This document shows positions 9,072-19,016 of a stretch of DNA of 64,000 nucleotides, in pieces. The stretch covers positions 1-64,000 of the forward strand of contig CAWIZO010000005.1 of NCBI GenBank assembly GCA_963840665.1, read 5' to 3'. Numbering within the stretch: position 1 is the stretch's first letter; the number at the start of each line of letters is the position of its first letter. Made by a program: the position numbers and the translations under genes. The notes below the pieces were generated by a model. It saw only the letters and a program-made list of their open reading frames with translations, did no database searches and was not told where the DNA came from. This DNA is from DATFTE01 sp963840665 (GTDB taxonomy: Bacteria; Acidobacteriota; Terriglobia; Terriglobales; Acidobacteriaceae).

Positions 9072-11602
9072 GCTTTCTGCGTTCCAGACGCGGCCTGGTG
9101 TTGGTGGCGGTTGTCATCCTGTTGGGGCTATTTCTGGTCCGGCCGGGAGCACAGCGTTTGCGAAGTCGAATCGCGGGTTCCATCAGCGGGGCAATTAACC
9201 GGCCCGTGGAAATCGGATCGGTCACCTTACACCTTCTGCCGCAACCGGGCTTCGACCTGGGAAATTTTGTTGTCTACGACGATCCCGCCTTCAGCGCTGA
9301 ACCAATGTTGCGCTCCGATGATGTCAATGCCTCGTTGCGAGTGAGTTCGCTGTTTCGGGGGCGTCTTGAGATCGCCAGTCTTAGCCTGACCGAGCCCAGC
9401 CTGAACCTAGTCCGGAACGGCGCGGGACGTTGGAATCTTGAAGACCTGCTCGAACGTGCACAGAAGAATCCGGTCGCTCCTACCGGCAAGACCACGAATG
9501 AAACTCGCCCCGAGTTTCCTTACATCGAGGCGGACCAAGGAAGGATCAACGTTAAGATTGGTCCCGAGAAAAAGCCGTACGCTCTGACCAACGCCGATTT
9601 CAGCCTTTGGCAGGAATCTGAAAATTCCTGGGGGATGCGGTTGAAGGCTCAGCCGGTGCGTACCGATTTCAGTTTGTCAGACACCGGTCAACTGCGAGTC
9701 AGCGGGACCTGGAAACGAGCGGACTCGCTACGGCAAACGCCGCTCCAACTCAACCTGGAATGGAATCACGCGCAGCTTGGCCAGTTAACCAAGTTGATCG
9801 CAGGAAACGACAAAGGTTGGCGCGGTGCCGTAACCCTGACAGCCAATGTGACGGGGACACCCACGGATTTGGGCGTCCACACCGAAGCGTTAGTTGAAGA
9901 TTTCCGAAGGTCTGACATTGTGGGCGGCGGCAGCCTGCGACTAGCCGCGCAATGCGACGGCCGCTATCACTCCCCGGAGAAACAATTTTCCGACATTTTG
10001 TGCCGTGCCCCAGCAAGCGATGGTGCGCTCGCCCTGAATGGCACAGCCTACGCGGCATGGGGAAAACCGGTGTTCCATCTGGCTCTTACCGCGCAGGACG
10101 TGCCGGCTCAATCTCTGACCACGGTCTTGCGGCATATCAAGAGAGATGTCCCGGAAGACTTGATTGCCACTGGGAAGGTGAATGCGATTGTCCGTCTCGA
10201 CCGTGACCAGGGCGGTTTCACTTGGTCCGGCGGAGGTCAGACCGCTGCCGTCCAGTTGCAATCGGCAAGCGCCGACACATCGCTTGCTCTGGATAGCATT
10301 CCGTTTTCATTTTTTTCCGCAACCTCGACTGAGGCGGTTTCGAAGGACCCGCGACATTCAAAGCAAGTAGTGGTCCTCGCTTCTCCTGCGAATCGGATCG
10401 AACTAGGACCGTTGGAAATCTCGCTGGGTAAGCCGACTCCAGCCTTGGTCCAAGGATGGATCGCACGATCGGGATACGATCTGAAGATCACTGGCGATGG
10501 TCAGGTGCAACGAGTATTACAACTCGCACGGCTTGCCGGACTGCCCGTGCCGCGCGTGGCAGCAGACGGCAGCGCCAAATTTGATTTGCAGCTCGCCGGC
10601 GCATGGTCCGGTTTTGCTGCGCCCAGAGTCACAGGAAAAGCTCAACTTCAGTCGGTTCGAGCCGAAATTCGCGGCATGAACGCGCCGTTGGAAATTGCAG
10701 CGGCCAGCATTTTGCTCGATCACGATCTGGTTACCGTGCAGAGTCTGTCAGCTTCGACAAGCACCATCGCCTGGCGCGGATCGTTAACTTTGGCACGACC
10801 TTGTGGAGTTCCCAGTACTTGCCTGATCCGTTTTGATCTTCACGCCGATCAACTGAGTACAGATCAGCTCAACCAGTTGCTAAATCCGCGTGCAGTGAAG
10901 CGTCCCTGGTACCGCTTTCTGAGCACTGACTCGCCAATAGGAGCGCCGTATCTGGCACGAGTTCACGCCGCCGGACATATCTCCGCCGACAAATTGCTCG
11001 TACGTGGACTGCTGGCAACTAAGGTCTCTGCAAACCTGGCGCTTGAAAACGGAACGGTGATCGCGTCCGAGTTACACGCCGATCTACTGGGCGGAAAACA
11101 CAATGGGGAGTGGAAGGCGAATTTCCTCGCCAAACCCCCGGTGTACACCGGAAGGGGCAAGCTGGATCACTTCGCTCTCGGTCAACTCGCAGAAGAGATG
11201 CACGACGGGTGGGTTACGGGAACCGCCTCGGCGGGATATCAAGCGACAGCTTCGGGACTGTCGGCAACGGAATTGTTTTCGTCGGTGGACGCATCCTTGC
11301 AAGTCGAAGCGCGGGACGGCACGCTGCCTCACATCGAACTCGGAGAACAGGCAGGACCGCTGCACCTAAAACATCTGGGTGCGCGACTTATCTTGCACGA
11401 TCGCATTTTTGAAATTCAAGATGGAAAACTGGAAACGCCCGGAGGAACTTACCAGTTAAGCGGAACCGCATCCTTCGGCCAAACTCTCGACCTGAAGCTG
11501 GCACGCAGCGGGGCCACCGGCTTCAATATCACCGGCACGCTGACTCGTCCGCGGGTCGCGCCAGCCACGATTCAAGAAACTGAGGCCGTCCTGAAACCCT
11601 AA
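9068..11602 (+). CDS. AsmA family protein
   Basis: 844 residues. An N-terminal membrane anchor (about residues 9-25) precedes an AsmA-type beginning (SGAINRPVEIGSVTLHLLPQPGFDLGNFVV, read in parts) and a long beta-rich body ending in an AsmA C-terminal-like segment (ELFSSVDASLQVEARDGTL). The family (AsmA, TamB, YhdP and relatives) is associated with outer-membrane assembly and lipid transfer across the periplasm. The TTG start overlaps the stop of the split signal peptidase (TTGA), suggesting coupling. The role here is inferred from the family. Confidence 0.8.
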   Translation: MSFLRSRRGLVLVAVVILLGLFLVRPGAQRLRSRIAGSISGAINRPVEIGSVTLHLLPQPGFDLGNFVVYDDPAFSAEPMLRSDDVNASLRVSSLFRGRLEIASLSLTEPSLNLVRNGAGRWNLEDLLERAQKNPVAPTGKTTNETRPEFPYIEADQGRINVKIGPEKKPYALTNADFSLWQESENSWGMRLKAQPVRTDFSLSDTGQLRVSGTWKRADSLRQTPLQLNLEWNHAQLGQLTKLIAGNDKGWRGAVTLTANVTGTPTDLGVHTEALVEDFRRSDIVGGGSLRLAAQCDGRYHSPEKQFSDILCRAPASDGALALNGTAYAAWGKPVFHLALTAQDVPAQSLTTVLRHIKRDVPEDLIATGKVNAIVRLDRDQGGFTWSGGGQTAAVQLQSASADTSLALDSIPFSFFSATSTEAVSKDPRHSKQVVVLASPANRIELGPLEISLGKPTPALVQGWIARSGYDLKITGDGQVQRVLQLARLAGLPVPRVAADGSAKFDLQLAGAWSGFAAPRVTGKAQLQSVRAEIRGMNAPLEIAAASILLDHDLVTVQSLSASTSTIAWRGSLTLARPCGVPSTCLIRFDLHADQLSTDQLNQLLNPRAVKRPWYRFLSTDSPIGAPYLARVHAAGHISADKLLVRGLLATKVSANLALENGTVIASELHADLLGGKHNGEWKANFLAKPPVYTGRGKLDHFALGQLAEEMHDGWVTGTASAGYQATASGLSATELFSSVDASLQVEARDGTLPHIELGEQAGPLHLKHLGARLILHDRIFEIQDGKLETPGGTYQLSGTASFGQTLDLKLARSGATGFNITGTLTRPRVAPATIQETEAVLKP

Positions 11603-13266
11603 GGCGCGTAACCCGCCCCGCGCAGGACTTTTCCCGGCTTCGCCCCCGTCATCTTTCCCTGATCGATCACGGGGACGCCATTCACCAAAACATATTCCAT
11701 TCCCTGCGAAAGCTGGTTCGGATTCTCGAAGGTCGCCAGGTCTTTCACCGTCTCCGGATCGAAGACCACGACGTCAGCCCACATCCCTGATTTCAGCACC
11801 CCGCGGTCGGTCAGCCGCATACGCTGCGCAGGCAGAGCTGAAAACTTGCGGACTGCGTCTTCCAACGTCAGCTTGTGCTCCTCACGAACATACTTGCTGA
11901 GGATTCGCGGAAAAGTGCCATAAGCTCGCGGATGCGGGTGCTCCGTGCCAAGAAGCCCTTCGGGAGAAGCGCCCGAAGAATCGTTGTCGACGGAAACCCA
12001 CGGCTGCTGCAGGGCAAGCACCACATCAGGCTCTGCCATCCCAAACACGGCAACACCGGCCGCGGCATTATCCTGAATAAGAAAATCAAAGAGCGCATCC
12101 ATAGGATCTTCATTCCAAAGCTTCGCCACTTCTGATAACCGCTTGCCCTGAAGCGGAACGAGTTTTGGATTCTCCACGATGCCGATCTGCACCGCTTCGG
12201 GTCCCGGGATTTCCTGCCATTCGTTGTCCCAATCATTCGATGGCGTATTCAGATCCTTGCGGATACGTGCCCGCATCGCTGGATCTTTCAACCTCGCGAT
12301 CAGTTTGGCGTCGCCGCCGTCGTGCGCCCACGGCGGAATAAACGCCGACATGCTGTTGAACCAAGCCGTATAAGCGTAAGTGTCAGCAGTCATGTCCATC
12401 CCTTGAGCGCGGGCGGCGTTGATCTTCGCCACAACCTCCGGCATGCGTCCCCAGTTCGCCTTTCCGGCGACTTTGATATGCCAGATCTCGACCGGGATGT
12501 GACCCTCTTTGCCGATGTGCAGCGCTTCATCGATTGCGGAAAGGACCGAGTTGCTTTCGTCGCGCATGTGCGTGGCATAAATGCCACCGAACTTTGAGGC
12601 TTCCCCCGCAAGAGCGACCAGTTCATCTGTTTTCGCATAAGGCGCGGGAGCATATTCAAGCGCAGTTGACACTCCGACAGCACCGTCGTGCATCGCGTGG
12701 CGCACCAATCTTTCATCTGCTCGAGTTGTTCCGGCGTCGGCTGTTTATCTTCGTCGCCGAGAACCATACGGCGGACCTGCGTCGCCCCCACATAGGAAGC
12801 GAGGTTAATGCCGATCCCTTGCTTTTCCAGCCGCGCGAAGTATTGCCGGAGAGTTCGCCAGTCCGGGCGAGATGTGGTAGTGATCAAAACCAGACTGATC
12901 GGCCTTGATGATGGCATCGTTCAGCGGGGCCGCCGAGCCGCCTTCGCCCGTAATCTCGGTGGTGATTCCTTGATAGATTTTCGAGGGCAGGCGCGGGTCG
13001 ACAAGAATCGTAAGTCTCCGATTGCCCGAGCATGTCGATGAATCCCGGCGCAACTACTTTGCCGTGAACATCGATCGTGCGGGTTCGCGAGGCGGTGTTC
13101 AGGTTTCCGATCGCGGCGATTTTGCCGTCGCGAATCCCGACATCCCCGAGTACCACGGAGATCCGGTTCCGTCGATGATGTGGCCGTTGGTGATGACGAG
13201 ATCGAAAGCAGGCGGTTGCGCCCACACCGCGATATTTGCGAGCAGCACCACGACAAGAATTTTCAA
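11599..13266 (-). pseudogene. N-acyl-D-amino-acid deacylase-like amidohydrolase, multiply frameshifted
   Basis: Five frame segments in order encode one amidohydrolase: a signal peptide and ITNGHIIDGTGSPWY from the TTG at 13266; then IRDGKIAAIGNL and VVAPGFIDMLGQSE; then IYQGITTEITGEGGSAAPLN; then YVGATQVRRMVLGDEDKQP; and from 12708 onward the intact C-terminal 369 residues with YATHMRDES and a late HPHPRAYGTFPRIL. Four frame changes fall in about 550 bp. The protein would have been an exported deacylase or dipeptidase-like hydrolase acting with the adjacent permease. The broken state is either decay or sequence error. Confidence 0.75.
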
Positions 13267-13331
13267 TGTCCTTTGAGTAGGATTCAACCACGCCTCTTTC
13301 TGAATTGAATAAACGCAGTTGACCTGCGTCT

Positions 13332-14660
13332 CTACTGCGTCGTCAATCTTGCCTTCCACACCAGCCCCAGACCGATCAAGCTCCAGATCCCGAGTGCCAG
13401 CCACTCCCATGCACTGAAGTGCCCCGGCACCGCTGGGATCACCTTCATCAGAATCATCGCCGATCCGATGACGGCGCCGGTTGCCGCGACAATGCGCTGT
13501 CCTCGCGCCGGTTTCATCGCGAAGTACGCGGCGCAGGCTGCGAGCCATCCGGTAGCGGACGCCACCGAGCCCACTTCCGATATGGGTACCAGGATCGCGT
13601 CTCCGAGGAACATGCAAGCCCCTGTCGCCAAACCCACACAAACTACCGCGATCGCCGGCGTTTGATTCTCGGGATGCACCAGGGCAACCCGCGGATCAAT
13701 AAGCCCCCGACGGCCCATGGCAAATAGAAGGCGGCTGGCGGCAACAAAGTTGCCATTGAATACCTTAAACAGCGAGAGCAACGCCGCAGCCAGAATCACG
13801 CTGACGATCCATCTTGATCCGACGGCGTGCTCGAAGGCCACTGCAGTCATGAATTTTTCACCAGTGAGTTGTTTCCAGGGCGCAACATAGCCGACCGCCG
13901 CAATCACGATGGTGTAAAAAAGAATCCCCACTACGATCGCCATCCAGATGGCTTTGAAAAAACCTCGCGAACGAAATTCAGGATTCGCCTCCTCCGCCGA
14001 TTTCGTCACCGACTCGTATCCCGTCATGAAATAGGGAACGATCTGCATCACCAGCAAGATCGATACGAAGGGAGTGTGAGTGAACAATGGCGGCAGATTG
14101 TGCGGTGAGCCCTTTGCTACTCCAAAACTGACAAAGACAACAAACAAAGCGATGGTGCCAAACGACGTCCAATTCTGGAAGGTCGCGCTGAAACGGATGC
14201 CGCGGTAGTTCAGCACGGTCAACAATCCGGTCAGGGTCAGACCAATCATCAGGTGGGGCAGGTAAACCGGCCGCCCCGCGATGCGATAGAGCTCAAATGA
14301 ATCGAGCGCAGGAAAGATATATGCCGCGATTCGACCCACTGCCACCGCTTCCCACGGACAGACGATGAAATACGCCAGAATCATCATCCAACCGGTAGAG
14401 AAGCTGATGGCTCGCGGGAAGACTTTGGCAGTGTAGGCAATCTCGCTGCCCGCGTCGGGCATCGCCGTCACCAGTTTGCCGTAAACGTACCCGATGGGCA
14501 AAAGCAGCGCGCCGCCGATGGCGAATCCCAGAATTCCGCCTAGCACGCCTCCGCGCAGCAGCCAATCGTCCATTACCACCAGCCAGCCAACTCCCACCAT
14601 GGTTCCCCATCCCAGGGTGAAGTAGTCGACCACGCGGAGTTTGCGGGCGAGAGTAGTCAA
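13332..14660 (-). CDS. APC-family amino-acid permease
   Basis: 442 residues with about twelve hydrophobic segments. The start resembles APC transporters (DYFTLGWGTMVGVGWLVV; the small-residue motif in helix 1 binds the substrate backbone), and a TGYESVTKSAEEANPE loop matches the conserved helix 6 to 8 region. It imports an amino acid or polyamine; the substrate is not readable. It is transcribed toward the broken D-aminoacylase gene 65 bases downstream, so the pair probably formed an uptake and processing unit. Confidence 0.88.
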   Translation of the reverse strand: MTTLARKLRVVDYFTLGWGTMVGVGWLVVMDDWLLRGGVLGGILGFAIGGALLLPIGYVYGKLVTAMPDAGSEIAYTAKVFPRAISFSTGWMMILAYFIVCPWEAVAVGRIAAYIFPALDSFELYRIAGRPVYLPHLMIGLTLTGLLTVLNYRGIRFSATFQNWTSFGTIALFVVFVSFGVAKGSPHNLPPLFTHTPFVSILLVMQIVPYFMTGYESVTKSAEEANPEFRSRGFFKAIWMAIVVGILFYTIVIAAVGYVAPWKQLTGEKFMTAVAFEHAVGSRWIVSVILAAALLSLFKVFNGNFVAASRLLFAMGRRGLIDPRVALVHPENQTPAIAVVCVGLATGACMFLGDAILVPISEVGSVASATGWLAACAAYFAMKPARGQRIVAATGAVIGSAMILMKVIPAVPGHFSAWEWLALGIWSLIGLGLVWKARLTTQ

Positions 14661-14761
14661 AGGAATGGCGCGAATTATAAAGCATCTGCCGCGTCAAGAC
14701 CTGCCGGCGGCTGCGCAAGCTTGTGCTATGGTTTATTTTGCCTTTTTGACGAGGCGTTTTT

Positions 14762-15574
14762 ATGCCCCGATACGAATATCGCGTCATCAACCCGACTCCT
14801 GCCGCGGAAAAAACATTTCTTGCGTGGATCGAAAACCTCGACCGTGAGTTTATGAACCGCGATCCTAACCATCGCAGCGATGTAGTGCGCGATACTCTGC
14901 ACGAGCTTTATTTGGGACGGCCACACAGTGCGCCGAATCCCTCGGCACCGCTAGCTGAGCAGGCGCTAGTGCACTCTTTCGACCCTCGCAACGCCTCGCT
15001 GGAGCCCGAATACTACGGCGACGTGGATGCCGCAAAGTACGCCGAGCGCAAGCCTCTCATATGGTTTTGGATGATGTACGACCGCTCACCGGTCGGGCTA
15101 AACCACTGGCTGGGTTACCGCGTGCGCGCCATGATCGCGCGCCACGTGCTTAAGCATTTGGGAAACAACGTGAAGATATTTCACGGCGTGGAAGTTTCCT
15201 ACGGTTACAACCTCACGATCGAAGACAACTGCACCATCCACAAATATGTCCTACTCGACGATCGAGGCGAAATCATCATTCACGAAGGCAGTTCCGTCTC
15301 TGACTACGCGAATATCTATTCGCATGCGCACGATCTGAATGACGGCATGATCGTGAACAACGAAAAAACCGAGATTGGACCAAAGGCGCGCATCACCTAT
15401 CACGCCGCTGTGATGAGCGGTGTCAAAGTAGCAGAGCATGGGCTTGTCGGTTCTATGGGAGTCGCCTCAAAAGACGTGGCGCCGTTCCACATCGTGGGAG
15501 GCATTCCGGCCAAGCCACTCAAGGTCAAACCGATCGCGCCCGAAGAACTGAAGAAGGCCTTCGACAAGCGCTAA
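14762..15574 (+). CDS. Acyltransferase of the left-handed beta-helix (hexapeptide) type
   Basis: 270 residues. An N-terminal helical part of about 120 residues leads into hexapeptide-type turns (IFHGVEVSYGYNLTIEDNCTI in parts; VLLDDRGEIIIHEGSSVSDY; HAAVMSGVKVAEHGLVG) and ends with VGGIPAKPLKVKP, a typical C-terminus of sugar or lipid O-acetyltransferases. The YSHAHD stretch may supply the catalytic His. Acceptor and acyl donor cannot be read. It is divergent from the permease gene. Confidence 0.8.
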   Translation: MPRYEYRVINPTPAAEKTFLAWIENLDREFMNRDPNHRSDVVRDTLHELYLGRPHSAPNPSAPLAEQALVHSFDPRNASLEPEYYGDVDAAKYAERKPLIWFWMMYDRSPVGLNHWLGYRVRAMIARHVLKHLGNNVKIFHGVEVSYGYNLTIEDNCTIHKYVLLDDRGEIIIHEGSSVSDYANIYSHAHDLNDGMIVNNEKTEIGPKARITYHAAVMSGVKVAEHGLVGSMGVASKDVAPFHIVGGIPAKPLKVKPIAPEELKKAFDKR

Positions 15575-15621
15575 CCGCACGGACTCCGTACCCTGCATGG
15601 TACTATCGAAGCCAACCTTGC

Positions 15622-16305
15622 ATGCCCCAGAAATACGTTGAATACCTGTTTGAGTTCATCGCGTTCCTGTTCGCGATCAGCGTTCATGAGTCGGCGCACG
15701 CCTGGATGGCGAACCGGCGCGGCGATCCCACAGCCCGCATGCTAGGGCGAATTTCCCTGAACCCCATCAAGCACATCGATCCAGTTGGAACGGTGTTGAT
15801 GCCCCTGATTGCCGTCGTGGCCCAGATTCCCGTTATTGGATGGGCGAAACCGACGCCTGTGGATCCGCGGAACTTTAAGAATCCTGTTGCAGACGACATC
15901 CTCACGGCTGTAGTCGGCCCGATCAGCAATTTCGTGGTGGCCGCCGGAGCCACCATCGTTTTGCTTCTCATCAAGCACGGCTCTGGATTCGGGTCGCAGG
16001 TGGTTTTTGGACTGCCTTTGGGATGGGTCCCGCCACAGTCCGACTCGGCTCTAGTGCCTGTCTGTTTTTTCATCTACCAGTTGCTGATCATTAACGTAGT
16101 TCTGGCGGTCTTCAACCTAATCCCGGTTCCTCCGCTCGACGGTAGTCATGTGATTCGACACTTCCTGCCAGAATCGATAGGGAAAATCTACGACACAGCG
16201 GGATGGATTGGATTGCTGGCGCTTGTGTATCTGGGCGGCGGATTGCTGAGCAATTTGATTCGTCCGTTCGTGGGATTCTTCAACTACTTTCTCGTGAGAG
16301 GGTGA
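15622..16305 (+). CDS. Site-2 protease family membrane protein (M50)
   Basis: 227 residues, almost entirely hydrophobic. The zinc site HESAH (HExxH) lies in the first span, and the third ligand is in PPLDGSH (NPxPPLDGS box, here PVPPLDGS). This is the short M50 type without PDZ domain. The family cleaves peptide bonds within membranes. It overlaps trpS by one base (TGATG), so it is co-transcribed with trpS-scpA. Confidence 0.9.
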   Translation: MPQKYVEYLFEFIAFLFAISVHESAHAWMANRRGDPTARMLGRISLNPIKHIDPVGTVLMPLIAVVAQIPVIGWAKPTPVDPRNFKNPVADDILTAVVGPISNFVVAAGATIVLLLIKHGSGFGSQVVFGLPLGWVPPQSDSALVPVCFFIYQLLIINVVLAVFNLIPVPPLDGSHVIRHFLPESIGKIYDTAGWIGLLALVYLGGGLLSNLIRPFVGFFNYFLVRG

Positions 16306-17345
16306 TGGCTTCTCGTTCAAATCATCGTAAACGCGTGCTCAGCGGCATGCGCTCCACTGGCAAGCTGCACTTGGGAAACTTTGTCGGCGCTCTGGATAAC
16401 TGGGTCCGCATGCAGGACCAGTACGAATGCTTTTTCTTTGTCGCCGACTGGCATGCGCTGACCACAGACTACGCTGACACCTCGAAGGTAAAAGAGAATT
16501 CCCTCGAAGTGCTGCTTGACTGGCTGGCGGCGGGACTTGATCCCGAGCGCTGCACCATGTTCATCCAGTCGCACGTGCCCCAGCACGCCGAATTGCACCT
16601 CCTTTTTTCGATGATCACGCCGCTGGGATGGCTCGAGCGTGTGCCTACCTACAAAGAGCAGCGAGAGAACATCACGGAAAAAGATCTTGGGACTTACGGC
16701 TTCCTCGGATACCCACTGCTGCAGGCCGCCGACATCCTTATCTACAAAGGTGATTTCGTCCCGGTCGGCGAAGACCAGGTACCGCACGTGGAACTGACGC
16801 GAGAAGTCGCCCGCCGTTTCAACATGTTCTACACGCGCAAGAACGGCGCTTCGGTCTTTCCTGAACCGCAACCGCTGCTGACTCCTGCTGCGAAGCTGCC
16901 CGGTACGGACGGCCGCAAAATGTCTAAATCCTACGGCAACACCGTCATGCTCACCGACCCCGAGCCTGTCGTGCGCCAGAAGCTGAAGACGATGGTCACC
17001 GATCCCGCGCGCATCCGGCGCAGCGATCCCGGGAATCCCGATGTGTGTCCGGTAGGCGACTTGCACAAAATATTCAGCGACGCCGGTACGATCGCCAAGG
17101 TCAACGAGGGCTGCCGTTCGGCGAGCATCGGATGCATCGAGTGCAAAGGCTGGGCTGCCGACGCCTTGGTCAGCATCCTGAATCCCATGCAGGAGCGCCG
17201 CACAAAATACGAGGAGAATCCGCGCCTCGCCTGGGATATTCTTGAGGCAGGCTCGGCACGGGCGCGCAAGGTCGCCGGCGCCACCATGGAAGAAGTCCGC
17301 GACGCGATGCATATGTCGCTGGAGTACGAAGCACCCAAGGTTTAA
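16305..17345 (+). CDS. trpS: Tryptophanyl-tRNA synthetase
   Basis: 346 residues, normal length. The class Ic signatures are TGKLHLGN (HIGH-like box) and GRKMSKSYGN (KMSKS). It charges tRNA-Trp. The frame is open further upstream, but the ATG at 16305, overlapping the stop of the M50 gene, gives the expected N-terminus just before RVLSGMRSTGKLHLGNF. scpA follows 10 bases later. Confidence 0.96.
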   Translation: MASRSNHRKRVLSGMRSTGKLHLGNFVGALDNWVRMQDQYECFFFVADWHALTTDYADTSKVKENSLEVLLDWLAAGLDPERCTMFIQSHVPQHAELHLLFSMITPLGWLERVPTYKEQRENITEKDLGTYGFLGYPLLQAADILIYKGDFVPVGEDQVPHVELTREVARRFNMFYTRKNGASVFPEPQPLLTPAAKLPGTDGRKMSKSYGNTVMLTDPEPVVRQKLKTMVTDPARIRRSDPGNPDVCPVGDLHKIFSDAGTIAKVNEGCRSASIGCIECKGWAADALVSILNPMQERRTKYEENPRLAWDILEAGSARARKVAGATMEEVRDAMHMSLEYEAPKV

Positions 17346-17355
17346 AAATAAGAAC

Positions 17356-18204
17356 ATGCCGGAAGAATTAAAAATCGTCTCGGAAGGCACGCCGCCGGTT
17401 CCGCTCGCCGACACGAAACAACACGGCCAGGAGAACGACTTTCCCTTCTCCGTCAGCGTTGGAGACGTCTACGAAGGCCCTCTCGACCTGCTGCTTGACC
17501 TGATCCGCAAACAAGACATTGATATTTACGACATTCCCATTGCGAAGATCACCGCGCAGTATCTGACGTATGTCGAGAAGCTGAAAGAACTCGATGTGAA
17601 TGTCGCGGCCGAGTTCATCTATATGGCCGCCGTTCTGATTCACATAAAGTCAAAGATGCTGTTGCCGCGGGATCCGCTCGCACCCGCAGGCGAAGAAGAT
17701 CCGCGTTCCGAGCTGGTGAACCGGCTGCTTGAGCATGAGAAGTTCAAATCCGCGGCACAAATGCTGCTACAAAAGCAGCAGATCGAAGACGCGGTGCTCT
17801 CGAATCCGGCACTTAAAGAATTTATCGATGCCGAAGGAACCGAACCGGAACTCGCGGCCGACATTATTGACCTTGTCAAGACGTTCCAGCAGATTCTCGA
17901 TCGTGCGCGCACGCGACCGATTATTCAGGTGGACGAAGAGACGGTCACGGTTGGTCAAATGATCGACTACCTGCGCCGCCGCCTGGCCCTCGAAGACCGT
18001 CCCGTGCGTTTGAAGCAATTACTTCGGAATGTAAGTTCGCAAACCGCGCTCGTGTGTATGTTCCTGGCACTGCTCGAACTGGTGCGCTTGCAAGCCATCC
18101 AGTTAAGGCAAGACAAGTTGTTCGGAGAAATCCTGCTCCGCAAGCACACAGGATTTGAGGCAGTCATGGCAGAGCAAGCAGCAGTACGAGATGACTGGAG
18201 ATAA
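17356..18204 (+). CDS. scpA: Segregation and condensation protein A
   Basis: 282 residues from the ATG at 17356. It shows the kleisin hallmark YEGPLDLLLDLIRKQDIDIYDIPI, read in two parts, and a C-terminal winged helix with FLALLELVRLQAIQLRQ. The first 38 codons of the longer open frame overlap trpS and are discarded. It bridges the SMC heads together with ScpB, which is the next gene, so the pair forms the chromosome-condensing complex. Confidence 0.95.
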   Translation: MPEELKIVSEGTPPVPLADTKQHGQENDFPFSVSVGDVYEGPLDLLLDLIRKQDIDIYDIPIAKITAQYLTYVEKLKELDVNVAAEFIYMAAVLIHIKSKMLLPRDPLAPAGEEDPRSELVNRLLEHEKFKSAAQMLLQKQQIEDAVLSNPALKEFIDAEGTEPELAADIIDLVKTFQQILDRARTRPIIQVDEETVTVGQMIDYLRRRLALEDRPVRLKQLLRNVSSQTALVCMFLALLELVRLQAIQLRQDKLFGEILLRKHTGFEAVMAEQAAVRDDWR

Positions 18205-18226
18205 AAAGCCGTTGGCGAACTGTTTT

Positions 18227-18261
18227 GACCAACGACCAAAGACCACCGACTAACGACCAAA
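18227..18261. repeat. Heptamer array, GACCAAC type
   Basis: Five 7-base units in tandem between scpA and scpB (CCAACGA, CCAAAGA, CCACCGA, CTAACGA, CCAAAAT), single arm. The same heptamer family recurs at 21955-22023 and 24584-24617. Confidence 0.8.
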
Positions 18262-18981
18262 ATGAGCCTTAAAGCCAAACTCGAAGCCATTATCTACGCG
18301 GCGGAAACGCCGGTCACGCTCGACCACATGTTCCACCTGGTGAAAGAGTCGCTGGTTGCCGAAGGCGCCGCCGACGATGCCGAAGCCAAGTCGCGCGTGC
18401 GGGCATCGCTCGAAGAATTGGTCGCCGATTACAACGGGGAAAATCACGGGATCGAAATACGACAAGTAGCTAGCGGCTACCGGATGTCGACCAAGCCCGA
18501 GCAGCACGATATGGTGCGCGCCTTCGCGAAAAGCCTGAAGCCGCCGATTCGCCTGTCGTTGCCAGCCCTCGAAACGTTGGCCGTCATCGCTTACAAACAA
18601 CCTGTGACGGTGCCCGAGATCAGCGAAATTCGCGGGGTCGACTCGAACGGCGTCATCGCGACGCTTCTCGATCGCAAGCTGATCACTACGGCGGGACGTA
18701 AAGCAGTCATCGGACGCCCAATTCTCTACAAGACAACTAAGGAGTTCCTGCTGCGCTTCGGCTTGAAAGATGTCACCGAACTTCCCAGCATGGAAGAATT
18801 CGAAAAACTGGTCGCGGAATCGTTCCAGAGCGATCTGCTGCCGGTGGAGGCGACGGCGGAGGGGTCCGACGAGGCCGCCGTTCTTGCTTCGTCAAATTTC
18901 GGCGAGCCTTCCACAGAGAAAGAACCCGTGGTGGCAGAGGCCGAGGGGCGCGGTGCCGGTCAGAACGACCCTGCGGCCTAA
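18262..18981 (+). CDS. scpB: Segregation and condensation protein B
   Basis: 239 residues. Two winged-helix domains are visible: AIIYAAETPVTLDHMFHLV at the start, and LPALETLAVIAYKQPVTVPE followed by IRGVDSNGVI and GRPILYKTT. The C-terminal 60 residues are acidic and Ala-rich, as is common. It works with ScpA and SMC. The start codon directly follows a heptamer array. Confidence 0.95.
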   Translation: MSLKAKLEAIIYAAETPVTLDHMFHLVKESLVAEGAADDAEAKSRVRASLEELVADYNGENHGIEIRQVASGYRMSTKPEQHDMVRAFAKSLKPPIRLSLPALETLAVIAYKQPVTVPEISEIRGVDSNGVIATLLDRKLITTAGRKAVIGRPILYKTTKEFLLRFGLKDVTELPSMEEFEKLVAESFQSDLLPVEATAEGSDEAAVLASSNFGEPSTEKEPVVAEAEGRGAGQNDPAA

Positions 18982-19016
18982 ACTCACATCAAGCCTCTTC
19001 TGATACTCTGAATTCC

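Noticed and set aside
16317..17414. 365-codon open frame opposite trpS
   Set aside because: Antisense shadow of trpS; no recognisable domain.
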